64,000 nucleotides of DNA from Valencia hispanica (Eukaryota; Chordata; Actinopteri; Cyprinodontiformes; Valenciidae): the NCBI GenBank assembly GCA_963556495.2, contig OY747712.1, forward strand, positions 19,630,735 through 19,694,734, read 5' to 3'. Position numbers and translations under genes: made by a program. Positions 33,450 through 45,268 of this stretch are shown here, piece by piece. The notes below the pieces were generated by a model. It saw only the letters and a list, made by a program, of their open reading frames with translations. It did not search any database and was not told the origin of the DNA. Positions within the stretch are counted from its first letter, which is position 1; the number at the start of each line of letters is the position of its first letter.

Positions 33450-34480
33450 CCGCTCAGCCTTAAAGAGTATCTAAACCCCAAAACAACTTTTTTTGGCTTC
33501 TAAACTGTATAAATGGGTATTTACCAATGCAATCTTTCAGTTTCTGGTATTTTTTTTACATTTTCATGTAAACTTGTTTAATTCTACACTTTTTGGTCTA
33601 AAAACGTCTTAGTGCTGCCCTCTTAGTATTGAACGGTGGCTACTGCATTTGAATTTTGTGATTGGTGGAGAGCGGTACATCTTTACGTCACAGGCATTGA
33701 CTGTGTCACAGCCATGGTCTCACAGACACGCCCCGTGGGTTTGGGTATAAAACTATCAGACATACTGGCCGGCCCGTGGCGAGTTTGGAGTTGCATTGCA
33801 TTTTTCAGGTTACCATTATTATCGCATTAGCACTTAGTTAGCATAGCTAACATACTGTTTTGAACGTTAGCCTATGTTAGCATTATCACTTAAAGACTGG
33901 ACTCATCCTGTCTCCCTCTGCCTCAGCGCCGGTCTTGAGCAGCGCTGACTCAGCGCCCGGAGCCAGCGGCTCGAATTGATGCAGCTCGCGGCCGCTGGTC
34001 TCCATAAAGCCTCCCTCTACCTCTCTACTTCCGGTGACGACGGAGGAGATCCACTGGTTCAGCCCGGTGATGCTGAGGCAGAGGGAGACAGGATGGGTCC
34101 AGTCTCTGAGTGGTAATGCTAACATAGGCTGTTCAAAACAGATGAATGTTGATCAGTCGCAAAGCTGCCAACGTCGCTTTGGTCACTGTCCATGTTTCAG
34201 TGTCTAGATTAAGTGAGGTGTCACACCTCCACGTTCCCCCCTCCGCTCATCCTCCACACTTGGCCATACCCCTCCGTTCTTCCTGGCACTGCCCACTTTG
34301 TAGAATTTTTCAAATGTTGTCTGGGGGCGGGGTTATGATTTTTCATGGGATTCAGTTACACTTCAAGCTTGGCCCCGGCTTTGCACCCCCTGGGTCTCCT
34401 CCTCAACTCCACCGGGATATGGTGTGGTTTTCCGGCTTGTGTTTTTGTGCGCAAAGCAAGCAGCTCCTCTCGTGAATAAG
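33450..34480. other. unclassified transposon-like block holding a palindrome
   Basis: Starts at a run of AAACCCCAAAACAACTTTTT and includes TTAGCATAGCTAACAT-type words (33,830-33,885) and a GC-rich core (33,920-34,075). It resembles non-autonomous DNA transposons of fish with promoter-like CpG content, but no terminal repeats or transposase were identified. The open frame 34,146-34,475 has no recognisable domain. Confidence 0.4.
33857..34139. repeat. long imperfect palindrome (arms ~70 bp)
   Basis: Arms 33,857-33,927 and 34,072-34,139 are reverse complements at roughly 90%, sharing CCTATGTTAGCATTA and ATCCTGTCTCCCTCTGCCTC. They enclose a GC-rich 144-base loop that contains GCGGCCGC (33,990-33,997). 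Confidence 0.85.
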
Positions 34481-36712
34481 TGAGGAAACTGCCTTTTGGA
34501 TGCTTATTAAATTAAAGTTGAACAAACACAATATAAAAAAAGTAGGAATAACGTAGTCAATGTAATTTTTTTTTTAAAGCTAAAAGAAATAAAAATAGCT
34601 TCAAAATAAAACTAGAGAGGCAGCCGTTTCTCACTGTGGTGCCATGATAAAAAAAAAATTATCGTTAATCTTTATCGTCTCTATAAAGACCAGAATTCGT
34701 CCAAACCAACAGTATTCTATGTCTTGTCATCACTATCATCCAAAACTGATTACCAGTAAAGATAACAGCAATAGACTTTCAGAAATAAAAAAATAAAAAA
34801 TATTCCACACTCTCTTGGAAATCTACACTCATCTGCTTTGGGAAGTAATGAGGTAAGCTTCACCTACACACAAAAATCAAGGAAAAATGTCAAACCAAAG
34901 AATGAACACACTGTAAAAGAAATCCAGCTGTTCCACACTTTGTTGTGGAAATTTCTTCATAAAAGAATGAGATTTCTTCTGTCTTTTGAGAATTTAATAC
35001 AACTTGTTATTCAACAACGAGGTACAGCATTTTGCATGGACTGTCCTGCTCAACTCAGCAAGGCACAAACAATAAATATAGTTTCAAACTTCCACCACTT
35101 ATCTTACTAGCACCCCCCACACCCCACCTCCTTCCATACCATAACAACAAGGTGCATCCATAATGTATACTGTCTCTCTTAGAAAATTGCAGCACCACCA
35201 GACTGCTAAAATAATTGGCTGTTGCGAAGTGATTTCATTTTCTATAGCAGATATTTATTTCATTATGCACTGTAAGTCCAGTTCTCACCCAAGTGATGAT
35301 ATCATTGCACTCATGTAATATTGTGACCTAGATTACCATTCACAGCACACATTGCCGCACAGAGTGATACCCTATAAATCCTGAGCAGGACCATGTCTTA
35401 ACAGCACCTGTTTGATTCTGAGAACTCATCCACCCATCATTCCTTCGTCTGTCTGTTTCTCTTTTCGTCTATCTGGTTATCAAAAGGCATTAAACCAGCA
35501 TCTCTAAGACCCGCTGAAAGTTCTCCCTCTACAAAGGAGTGTTTGATCCTGCCACTCCCGAGCACTTCACTGACACCAAATGAACTCAAGGTATGATAGA
35601 TGTATTCAGTGCCCATTTTACACTGATGAACTCAAGCATGAGTCATGACTGTCTTTTTTGTTTCCGAGAATGTTGAGTAAGATGATTTCTGAAAATTGTT
35701 TTTGTTGTTCATCTTTTGGGAAACATGTGATGTTAGTGATGACCTCAGTCACAATGTTAACAGATATCCACACAAGCCCACATAAAAACTGTTTATAACC
35801 AGTCTAATCTTTTAGGTAACTTTCTTGGGGGGTGGGTGAAAATCTAACTGTATGAAATGTTTGTCAGAACAACAATGTCTTGCATTATGTACTATGTCTA
35901 AGGGCTTGTAGAGTTATACTATAGACAGTAAATGAATATTTTCACTGGTATTAATGGAGAAAGTACACATAAGATAATAAAGCTAGTTTGCTATTTGAAA
36001 TACATTACCATATCAACATTTCTTTAGTTTAAAGCCATAAAACTTTAGTTTATTTATATGACCCCTATTTACAACAAATATTATCTATTGCAGTCTAGGA
36101 CAAAGATGTCTAGTTTATATCAGATTTCACAGAATTCAGTTCCAACCACATTCTATTCAAATCAGTCCATGTTAAAATACTGTGTGAATCTCATAACAGA
36201 TCATAACATTTCAAAAATATTTTGGGAGGAAAGCGTAAGGAAGCAAGAACAGAAGGTTAATGGCAGAAAGGCTCCATCTTTGACTTAATCCAAAGAGGGG
36301 AAACATGAGGTCATAAAAGCAGTGGGTCAGGCTTATCTTCGACAGACAAAATAGTTAAATAAATCTACTGGGAACTGGTGAATTACTGTCAAGATTTTTA
36401 AAATTTTTTTACAATTATTTGAATAAAAAACATAAGAAAAAAAGATGTATAGACATAAGATTCAACATTTTTTCATTAGTTGATTCTTGCACATAGCCCC
36501 CATCTCAACCTGAAGCACCTTTTTAATTCAAGTGAGTAACTGTGAGTCAGCCCTTCTTGTCCAACACCTGTGCCTGATCTAACCAATGAACTTCTGGAAG
36601 AATGGTCAAAGGTCTCCTTAAAAACACTCCTATACTTCGAAGACACAGGCTTTTCATAAGATTAACATCAAATCAAAGTGCTTGTATTAAACATGATATG
36701 TCATTAAAGTGT
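34481..36712. other. AT-rich sequence without recognised features
   Basis: No gene, splice-bounded exon or transposon end recognised. The region 35,110-35,560 is less AT-rich and unique-looking and could hold conserved non-coding sequence; not testable here. Short frames at 34,838-35,110 and 36,058-36,288 have no domain. Confidence 0.55.
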
Positions 36713-36793
36713 AGGTGTGTGTGTGCGTGTGTGCGTGTGCGTGTGCGTGCGTGCGTGCGTGCGTGCGTGTGTGCGCGTGTGCGTGTGTGTGTA
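36713..36793. repeat. GT/GCGT microsatellite
   Basis: Alternating purine-pyrimidine tract of GTGT and GCGT units; such tracts can adopt Z-DNA. Confidence 0.93.
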
Positions 36794-39140
36794 AAAGGAA
36801 AGTGGCCTGCTTTTGACAGTATAGTATATATTTTACTTCTCACTGTGTGTATTTTGAAAGGTACAAGTCCTGACAAGGATGACAGAGAACTTTCACAGAC
36901 AAAGTTAGAAACAATTTTCCAAGCCTAACGATACCTCATGTGACATGCATACTGTACATTCTGTGGACAGGTTTGATAAACTACCAATCGTGCTCCACAC
37001 TGAATTATGCAGGCTGAATTAAGCAGATTTGAGAAGTTATTATCTATTGCTAGAAGAAAGAGTGAGCTATGTTTTTCTGATGGTTGCTGTATTCATCAAA
37101 GTTGATCTAAACACAATTTTTCTTACAAAACTTGATTGTAGCTTTGTTCTTATAAAAGCTATAATGAAATAGCCTGAAAGTAAAGAGAGCTCAAAAGATT
37201 AAGATTGTGTTTCAACAATTTCCTACAGCAACTGATTTAATAAGGAAATATTCATAAAACCTTCTAAAAACTATTAGACTGAAGCAAAGCAGCAGATTGA
37301 CATCTGATTAAGCTAAAAAACTGGACAGTAAAATAATTGCTAATTTTAAAGTTTTGTATCATAAAACACAATGTTTTCTTAGGTAGATTTGTTATCTCTC
37401 TTTGTATGAATTTCTACATCCTCTGAATATTAGTTGAGATTAGGAGATTCACCCTATGAACCACTTTCAAATTGAATGAACTACAAAAAATATTAATATA
37501 ACAATATAACAGTATGTTGTTTGCAATAACCTACTACCTATTAAAAGAATGAATTGTAAGTATCATCAATTGTATACTTTATTAGTAGATCAGTTCACAA
37601 TTCAAATTTGCTACCCCCAATAAACCAATGTTTGCACAGAGTTAACAGCTGTTTGTGTGCCAAGATTCTACTGTTTATACATTTCTCTGCAGATATTATG
37701 CAGTGTAGCTTACGTGTCCATGAAGTGTGCAAGAAGGCATGATGTGTTTTTAATTTGAGGTTTTTTTTTTATTATTTGAGTTTTACTATTTTTCAATTTT
37801 ACAGGAATCAAGTCATTTGAGACCTCAGTTAAAAGCTTTTCTGAATTAGAATACAATTGAGAGAGGTAATATCAGTGAACTTACTTCCCATTAGACATGT
37901 ATTATGAATGTATTTAAATAAATATCTTAACTTAGGCATTCACTTTTCTTTACATTTCCAACAATTGTCAGACACACTGCATTAAAAATGCAACTGCTAG
38001 ATGAAAGTTTAAACATCCATGAGCTGTTGCACTCCCCAAAAGACCAATCCACCAACATCAAGGGGCTGTGCATTATTTTGGACTAATCGGGTGCAGTCAT
38101 TTTAGAGGCTCCAGCAGCCTTTATTCAACCCAAATTTTTCCTTAAACCTTCTTGTAATGATGCATGAAATCTTTGCACAACATGGAAGCTTGTCAGACAG
38201 TTTCTCATTGACCTGACAAAGTTAAAGCAAAAACTTTAAAAGTGCACATCCTTCTAATGGCATTGTTCATTGAAGGAACAACACTGTCATGTTCTTTGAC
38301 TCCTACCACAGACTTAATTAACAAGAGAGGGAAGCCACCCTTTTCCTAATGTCAGCCTAAAAACCTCTCCCCAGAAACCAATTACCAGAGAGTGAGTTTG
38401 CTAATTCGCTCTGACATGTCTGCCTACTCGAAAACACAAGATGGCTGAGACAGAGTTGTGATGAGGGATCGGAGGTTCAGGCTGTAGAGAAATGAATCGT
38501 CCTCCTGTTTCCACTTCTGTCATTACATGTTGACCTTAAGGTCTGATATGGCCGCCTTTAGTATTCTGCATCCAACCTGCTCATCCATCACACTTTTAAG
38601 GTCAGTTTCTATTTCCAGTCACTCCATCAAAAAAAAACCAGGCCGCAATTTATAACACAACACAGGCAGAATGGTCAAATGATAAATACTCCAAATAAAT
38701 TTTCACGGCTTGTAAATGGCATGGTATTCCCATATTTATTTTCTTCGTTGCTGAAAGGATCTACATTAATAAGGAATACCCTGATGATTCATCCTAAACC
38801 TTTTACTGATATGTCTTTTACAGTAACTGAATTTGCTTGTACTAAGCTGAATATTTTAAACTGGGATAAATTTCACTGTGAATCTGTATCATATATATAT
38901 CGTATATACTCTGTGATTTTTTTTTTTTTTTATATAGAGCCATGTTGCTATTGTTCCTGTTTGTTTTGATATTGTTATGATACCACTAACAGTTGACCAT
39001 GGAATGTTTAGTAACAATAAAAAGTACAGACATGACTAATTGCTTCATTGGTAACCTGTTACAATACCATGGTGGAATCCACTGGGCTCCTGAAATCTGC
39101 CTATTCTTTCACAAAATGTAAGTTAATGTGTTAACTTGTA
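36794..39140. other. AT-rich sequence without recognised features
   Basis: No coding or repeat signature beyond homopolymer runs (for example T runs at 37,761 and 38,918). The frame 38,679-38,969 has no domain. Confidence 0.55.
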
Positions 39141-39149
39141 TTTGTGAGC

Positions 39150-39890
39150 AGGACCACACCCCTCATTTACTTCTCTCTCAGTAATCTACTCAGATTCAAC
39201 TCACCTGGCATCTAACACCTGAATCTCATCCCTAATTACTCTGCAATCTATTTAAACCTACCTAGCGACCTGTGTCGCTCAGACTCTTGTCTCGTAAATC
39301 CCCCCCCCCCTGACCCTCTATCTTGTCTCAGCCCTACATCCCTATTTTACCATGCCCTCATCCCTTCATCCCCTCATCCCTTCATCCCCTCCCTCATCCC
39401 TTCAACCCTTCCTTCATCCCCTCATCCCTTCATCCCCTCATCCCTTCATCCCCTCCCTCATCCCTTCATCCCTTCATCCCCTCCCTCATCCCTTCATCCC
39501 CTCCCTCATCCCTTCCACCCTTCCTTCATCCCCTCATCCCTTCATCCCCTCCCTCATCCCTTCATCCCCTCCCTCATCCCTTCATCCCTCCCTTCATCCC
39601 TCCCTTCATCCCCTCCTTCATCCCCTCATCCCTTCATCCCCTTCCTCATCCCTACCTTCATCCCTTCATCCACTCAAATCCTAATCCTTACATCCCTCCA
39701 TTCCAAGTCCTATCACTAATATCTTTTTCTTTCAGGTATTATGTCTGGGGGGGTCCTGAGCAGGCCCGAAAAGAAGACAGACTTCTGAAGACTGCTCCCC
39801 CACACAGAATCTTCAAGCCTCCATCAGTGCATCCTTCCAGACACACCATCACTTGAACCTTTTCGTCAATAAATGTTCTAATCTAAACAA
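39150..39890 (+). mobile_element. possible LTR-like or non-autonomous element carrying a minisatellite
   Basis: Left of the minisatellite lies a segment with a TATTTAAACC TATA-like word (39,248) downstream of CAACTCACCTGGCATCT; right of it lies TCAATAAATGTTCTAATC (39,867-39,884) with a polyadenylation signal. This order resembles promoter and poly(A) parts of LTR-type or non-autonomous fish retroelements. No terminal repeats or target duplication were identified, so this is tentative. Confidence 0.3.
39355..39675. repeat. CATCCC-based minisatellite
   Basis: About 320 bases built from CATCCCTT, CATCCCCT and CATCCCTCCCT units in irregular higher-order order. Pro/Ser/His/Leu-rich frames across it reflect the repeat. 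Confidence 0.95.
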
Positions 39891-41725
39891 TCTAATCTTT
39901 GTAAGCGTGGTCCATGCTAATCAATGTATGTAGTAGCAGTCTGCATGGCCAGATGCTTAATTTTATAAACATATACTTTGAAAGTGATAGAAAAACTTGG
40001 ATTCAAAGGTCTGGAGAAGTGACCAAGTAGTTCTGGCAGTGTAGTTGAGATAATACATAGATAAAATTTATTCCCAGAACATGATAAATAATAGAGATGC
40101 ATACTAGCTGTAATCAACATGAACCATCTTGACTTTTAGGTTTTCATGCCATCAAAAAATACAGCTGTTTCCCTAGTGGATGTCAAACAAAATCAGACAT
40201 TGTGTTTCTGATTTTAGGTCTTACATTTTTGTTGTTTATGTGAAAATTTCCTAATTTTTAATAGGCAGTTACAGACTAGTCAACTATTGATGTATCATAA
40301 ATCCCTGTTTTTACTTTTCCAGACTCTTGTGTCTCCCAGTATGTTTGTGATTATGTGAACCCATCACATCTTTGATTTAAAAGACAGCAAGACAGCATGG
40401 CTAACCGCAAAACATTAATTCATCTGTCTTTCATATTACTGTTTTCAATATCAGGCCAAGTCAAGCAGATAATGATCTCCGCCAACATTGACAATCCATA
40501 GGTGTAACAATTGTTCTTTCAGGACAGATAAACAACAATATTTTTTTTTTTTACCAGTAATCGCTGCTGTAGCAAAAATATTGCAGGTTAATTTCTAAAT
40601 CTTGATAAATTATAATGCATAACATTAACTCTTGTGTGAGTTTCTAAAGTCACTGTAATGAAAGACAATGCAAATTACTGTATTGCATAGAAATGCAAGA
40701 ACTATCAAATGATTCTACACCTTCGTATTATGTGTGTATTTTTTTTGTTCTTAAAGTTTAATTTTTATAAGCCAATTAATTTAAAGTGCTACTGCAAAAA
40801 TAACATATAATTGCCCTCAAACTTACCCCCAACAAACTCAACTGTTTTCTGCTTTTCTAGTCATTCTTTTTTTAATTTAAATTCTTCTGTGATAACAAAT
40901 GGTCTATCAATCCCCTCATCCTTTTGTATCGTCCTCATCTGTTAGGATAAAAGGTTCCCTAGTGAGATGATTAGCACCATCAGCTGTTTCTCAAGTTTTG
41001 CAGAACACCTGTTGTTCACATAACAGCGCAAAGCACATAAATTCAACTATTAAAAACTCTAAGTAGAGCCAGTGATGTAACACTGCTTCCAAGACATGTA
41101 ACAAAGGAGAACAGCAACAGATGATATGTTTAATACACACTTTTCAGATGTCTCTATGGTGGCGGAGTGTGACACAGTGTTACTGCCTTAGAGAGCATTG
41201 TCATTTGGCCATGTTAGTGGAATATAACCAGCTACTCAGGCTGCAAGCCCAATATGTGTGAGAATGTGTGTCTGGTTGACATAACAGGCGTACTGCCATT
41301 CATCACCCACACACTGTCAGCAGGGGAGCTAAAGGATACACACATATAAACACAAAAACACAGCCACAACGTGGGCTCTAGCAATGCTTGTGAAACAGTC
41401 AAACACAAACAATTATAAAAAGTTCTCATCTTGTCTCAACAAATTTTTCTCCTCCCAGTCTAAGATCTAATGGTTTTGAACCATTATTGCAATTTATATA
41501 GGACTTCCATCTTTCTAGTGGTAATGACATTTTATTATTAAGATGTATTTCGCCTGTTACCTGGAGTTTAGTTATACCAAAAGGAAAACAATAATGAGTG
41601 TGATTGGTTCTTTATAATCAATCAAAAACAGAATCTACAGGATATTGCAAAACATTTTACTTTTAAATTTACTCCTAAAACTTTCAGCTGAATACATAAA
41701 CATTCATATAAATAGAGTAAAATTT
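39891..41725. other. AT-rich sequence without recognised features
   Basis: No gene or repeat recognised. Confidence 0.55.
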
Positions 41726-41870
41726 TACTGAAAAGTTCATTCATTTCAGTAACTCAGTTCCATAAGTGAAACACAATATATAGATTAATTACAGTCTGAT
41801 GTTTTCAAGCCTTTATTTCTGTTAATCATAATGGTTTTCCGCATAAATCTAATAAAAAGACAGCATTTAA
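41726..41870 (+). mobile_element. Tc1 terminal fragment (family as at 6.9 kb)
   Basis: AAAAGTTCATTCATTTCAGT followed by AGTGAAACACAATATATAGA and GCCTTTATTTCTGTTAATCA matches the inside of the TIR of the common fish Tc1 family also present at 6,855. No transposase nearby. Confidence 0.6.
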
Positions 41871-41989
41871 GATGAGAAAAAACCCAAAACATTTTTAATA
41901 CAAAAATGTGCTTTTTTCTAATAAATGAGTCCCATCGAATCAATTATTCTAATACATTGAATATACCTGTAAATACCACATTTGTCAGA

Positions 41990-42125
41990 TATTTAGGTAT
42001 TTGAAAAACAATTGAAAACCATGTGTCATTTTCTTTGTACATCACAATTTTATATTATTTTGTGTTGGTCTACAACATAAAATCCAGGAAAGTTTGTAAG
42101 ATATAGAAAAAAGTTAAACGGCCTA
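41990..42125 (+). mobile_element. Tc1 terminal fragment (second family)
   Basis: GAAAACCATGTGTCATTTTC and TTTTGTGTTGGTCTACAACA match the right TIR of another Tc1 family; its left TIR wording appears at 46,800-46,960 in reverse sense. Heavily degraded. Confidence 0.6.
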
Positions 42126-42955
42126 CTTTGCATACTTAAAGCATTGTTTTAATCCTAAGCATTTTAATTTATAATTAACTGTACAAGATATTTCTTAAAA
42201 CTTTAATTGGATGCACCCTGTCACTTTTTGCCCTTACTCATTGGTAGCTTCAGAAAATGAAATATCTTTCTTTTGGTTGGTTGCATATCACATTTAAACT
42301 TTACGCAATCTGTCCTAAGAGAAGACTGATGAATAACCGACCTAAATAAACAAAGTGGTAAATTACCTGGCTGGCTGCCAAGACATCTCTTCGTATCTCA
42401 AAGCTCCATTGTTGGCACTTTTTGGCTCTAATTAGACTCATGAGTTGATTCTTTGCTGGTTTTGTTTTCAAGGAAGCAGACAGGCATGAAAAATGTCTAC
42501 TTTCCCTGCAACACAACACTTTCTGATGTTTGGACCTGTCAAAAGATTTGTCACCAGATTTAGGCAAACATTTCTAATGAGTTTGTGATCAAGGCATTAT
42601 TTTTAAACAATCAGCATCTTTAACTCAGCTTAACTCTAGATAACTATTGTTGAATTGCAAATTTCCGATTTTAGAAGGACTTTGGCTTTTTTTGTATGCA
42701 TGATTTGCCAGCTGAATTATATGCTGTGTACTTGATTTTGTTTATCTAAACAATTCAATTTTTCCTAATAACATAAGTCTTTTTTCCATTTGCAATGGTT
42801 ATTACAGTTAAAAGGGGACTTTCTTCTAAAGACTTTTATTTTGACTCGGACCTAAAGTCTGGGACTGGACTGGCATGAACTTTTTTTAACCCATGTAAAT
42901 CTAAAATCCAATCTAAATCTTTAAAAAAATTCTAAGAAAGAATATCTAAAAAAGA
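42126..42955. other. unassigned AT-rich sequence
   Basis: The minus-strand frame 42,567-42,301 (88 codons) has no recognised domain. Nothing else supported. Confidence 0.5.
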
Positions 42956-43165
42956 AACTGCTTAATCAATCACTTCATCTGGATGGCATTAAATTGGCCT
43001 TCAGTAATAACTTAAAGAACCGCTGTGTTTTTTGACTAAGACATGATATTCAAATCCCATTTTAAACAGGTTTCTAGGATATTTAGAATTTAGAATATTT
43101 CTAAATTTCGAAACACCATGTCCTCTAGCCCATGCATTTGTTACTTCAAGGCTGGACTACTTTAC

Positions 43166-44159
43166 AGTGGCGTCTCTGGCATGATAAGTTAGGTGGGACA
43201 CAGCAACTCGACACCTAGTAGCAGCAACTAATTCTTCTGTGATTTGTACAATCTAACATTGATCAATAAAATTGATTGCTATTTTATGGGATTTTTAAAA
43301 TATAGATTCAATATTAAATGAACCACATAAAATAGCACACATCTACTCACCCAAACGGCATTTTGTGTAAATGTAATTGAAGAATGAAACCTTTTTCATA
43401 GCCTACATAAAATAACAAATAAAGGGTCACTCACCAGTGTTGTTTTAGAAAAAAATTCAGATCTTTCATCAGGGCAAACTTTTGAATAACTGTATAATCT
43501 TTCAAATAATCTCCTTTAAATCTATAATGATCTCTTAAAGTCCTTGAACGATGCTAAAATATACTGCTGGTGACGTCCCAAATGTTTCATGTTGTGCTAA
43601 ATTTAGACTTCATCAAAAAATCTACTTAATTCTTGTTTCTGTGTATTGGTAGCTAGCAAGGATATTATATTTTAACATGAGTTATGCTGCACAACCTCAT
43701 TCTTCTTCTTCTACATTTCTGGCAGACTGCACGCCAGATGGCGCAATGTTGCCTTTCTCCATCAAGGAAAGTGGGGGAATCTCAGCTTGGGGCCGTGGCA
43801 TTTGTGCCCCTCGACAGTGTACTGACTGCACGTTGGGCATGCACACTGTGATTTGAGATTTTCATCATTTAAACAAATGATCCAGCGGGTCAGAACAAAA
43901 GAGAATCTTAACTGGTGAGATGTCCTCTGTGTAGCAGGAGTTTCTGCTAAGAACCTCTGCTGAGAACAATTTGAAAATGGCCGCCACCACCTTCTTATAG
44001 CTCTTGGCCAATATGTCATTGTTGATGTCACCATTTGTGATCACGGACCAATAGGAGTTGTGTTGGGGGTCACCGCTAGGATTGCTGGGAAATGTGGTCT
44101 GCTCAGTCCATCTAGGGAAAATGGCTTCCAGCCATCCAACAGTCTGTTATTCCAACACA
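43166..44159. other. sequence interrupting the L2
   Basis: About 1 kb between two parts of one L2. Contains GATCAATAAAATTGATTGCT (43,260) and, at 43,700-44,050, a more GC-rich stretch with GGACCAATAGGAGTTGTG. Not classified; likely one or more insertions plus an L2 deletion. Confidence 0.45.
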
Positions 44160-44356
44160 AAAGAGAACTTTGCTCTCAGACTGCAGGTTTACTGTAGGTT
44201 CCTAGGATCTCTAAAAGTAAAATGGGAGGCAGATCTTTTAGTTATCAGACTCCTCTCCTGTGTAACCAGCTCCCATTTTTAGTCCTTGAGGCAGACACTC
44301 TGTCTACTTTTAAGGTGCGGTTTATAACTTTCCTTTTTGGTAAAGCCTATAGTTAG
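44160..44356 (+). pseudogene. L2 RT extreme C-terminus
   Basis: Translates, with a stop after the first ten residues, to RISKSKMGGRSFSYQTPLL, then NQLPFLV and TFKVRFITFLF before a stop near 44,356. It aligns to the same end in the 15.8-16.05 kb copy. Not functional. Confidence 0.75.
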
Positions 44357-45047
44357 AGTGGGTTAGGTTCCTCCTGAGCTATCTCTGTAGGTATGTTGCT
44401 ATAGCCTACACTGTTGGAGGACAGACTGACCACTTTTCTTCACTCTGCTACTTTGTCTTCTACTACTCTCCATTTGTATTTTTTGCTGTTATTTCAACCG
44501 TTGACCTTGTTTTTTCTCAGCGTTTTTCTCTTTATAGAAGCTACACCTGGTCTGGTACCCTGCTTAGCTCCAATGCCCTGTTAGGCAGGGGGCATAGACC
44601 TGGATGTTCCCAGAAACCTAACATCCCCCATGTCCTATTGTCAACTTTTTACTTTGTTTAATATAGAAAGTACTCTTACATCAGTTATTTTTGTTCTTTC
44701 TGTGTCTCTGCGAACCCCCAGATGGTCGTGGCAGATGGCCGCTCGTACTGACCCAGGTTCTGCTAGAGGTTTCTTCCTGGGGGAGTTTTTCCTCTCCATT
44801 GTCGCTACCATGCTTGCTCAGAATGAGTGATTCCTGTGGTTGGAGTTTGCATGAAAGGGGCACAACCTCAAGTAAATGACTCGATGCAATCTGCTAGGAT
44901 TCCTTAAATATAAAACTTTCAAACTGATTGGAATGTTTGCATGATTGTATTGAAATAATGTTTCTTGTAAAGCACCTTGAGATAACATCTGTTGTGAATC
45001 GGTGCTAAATAAACAAACAGAATAGAATTGAATTGAAATGTAATCAG

Positions 45048-45268
45048 GTAAGCTGCACAGTGGCGCAGTTGGTAGCACTGTTACCTTGCAGCAAGAAGGG
45101 TTCAAATCCTGGCCCTGGGTCTTTCTGCATGGAGTTTGCATGTTCTCCCTGTGCATGCGTGGGTTCTCTCCAGTTACTCCGGCTTCCTCCCACAGTCAAA
45201 AACATGACTGTTAGGTGAATTGGTTTCTCTAAATTTGCGCTTAGGTATTGTTTGTCCTGTGTGTCTCT
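45048..45268 (+). mobile_element. tRNA-derived SINE with A and B boxes
   Basis: The head has a pol III A box TGGCGCAGTTGG (45,060-45,071) and a B box GGTTCAAATCC (45,099-45,109). The body shares TGGAGTTTGCATGTTCTCC and TCCGGCTTCCTCCCACAGTC with the SINE at 16,065. It lacks the 3' body and TGGA tail, so it is 3' truncated. It starts directly after an L2 tail. Confidence 0.82.

Larger units (their letters stand above)
42960..45040 (+). mobile_element. L2 element, plus strand, interrupted and deleted
   Basis: Same family as 15.1-16.9 kb. A 5' piece at about 42,960-43,165 includes CTTCATCTGGATGGCATTAA, GACATGATATTCAAATCCCA and GCATTTGTTACTTCAAGGCT. The C-terminal coding piece and 3' UTR run from about 44,160 to the L2 end at 45,040 (GATAACATCTGTTGTGAATC, GAATTGAATTGAA). 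The pieces are separated by about 1 kb of unrelated sequence and a missing coding stretch. Confidence 0.8.

Noticed and set aside
36602..36928. Cys/Val/Arg-rich frame
   Set aside because: It is generated by the GT/GCGT microsatellite.
39323..39856. Pro/Ser/His-rich 177-codon protein
   Set aside because: It is a translation of the CATCCC minisatellite.
42301..42567. 88-codon minus-strand frame as a gene
   Set aside because: No domain, no splice signals, surrounded by Tc1 and L2 debris.
45060..45110. possible functional tRNA gene
   Set aside because: A and B boxes are present, but no cloverleaf acceptor stem; it is the head of a SINE.
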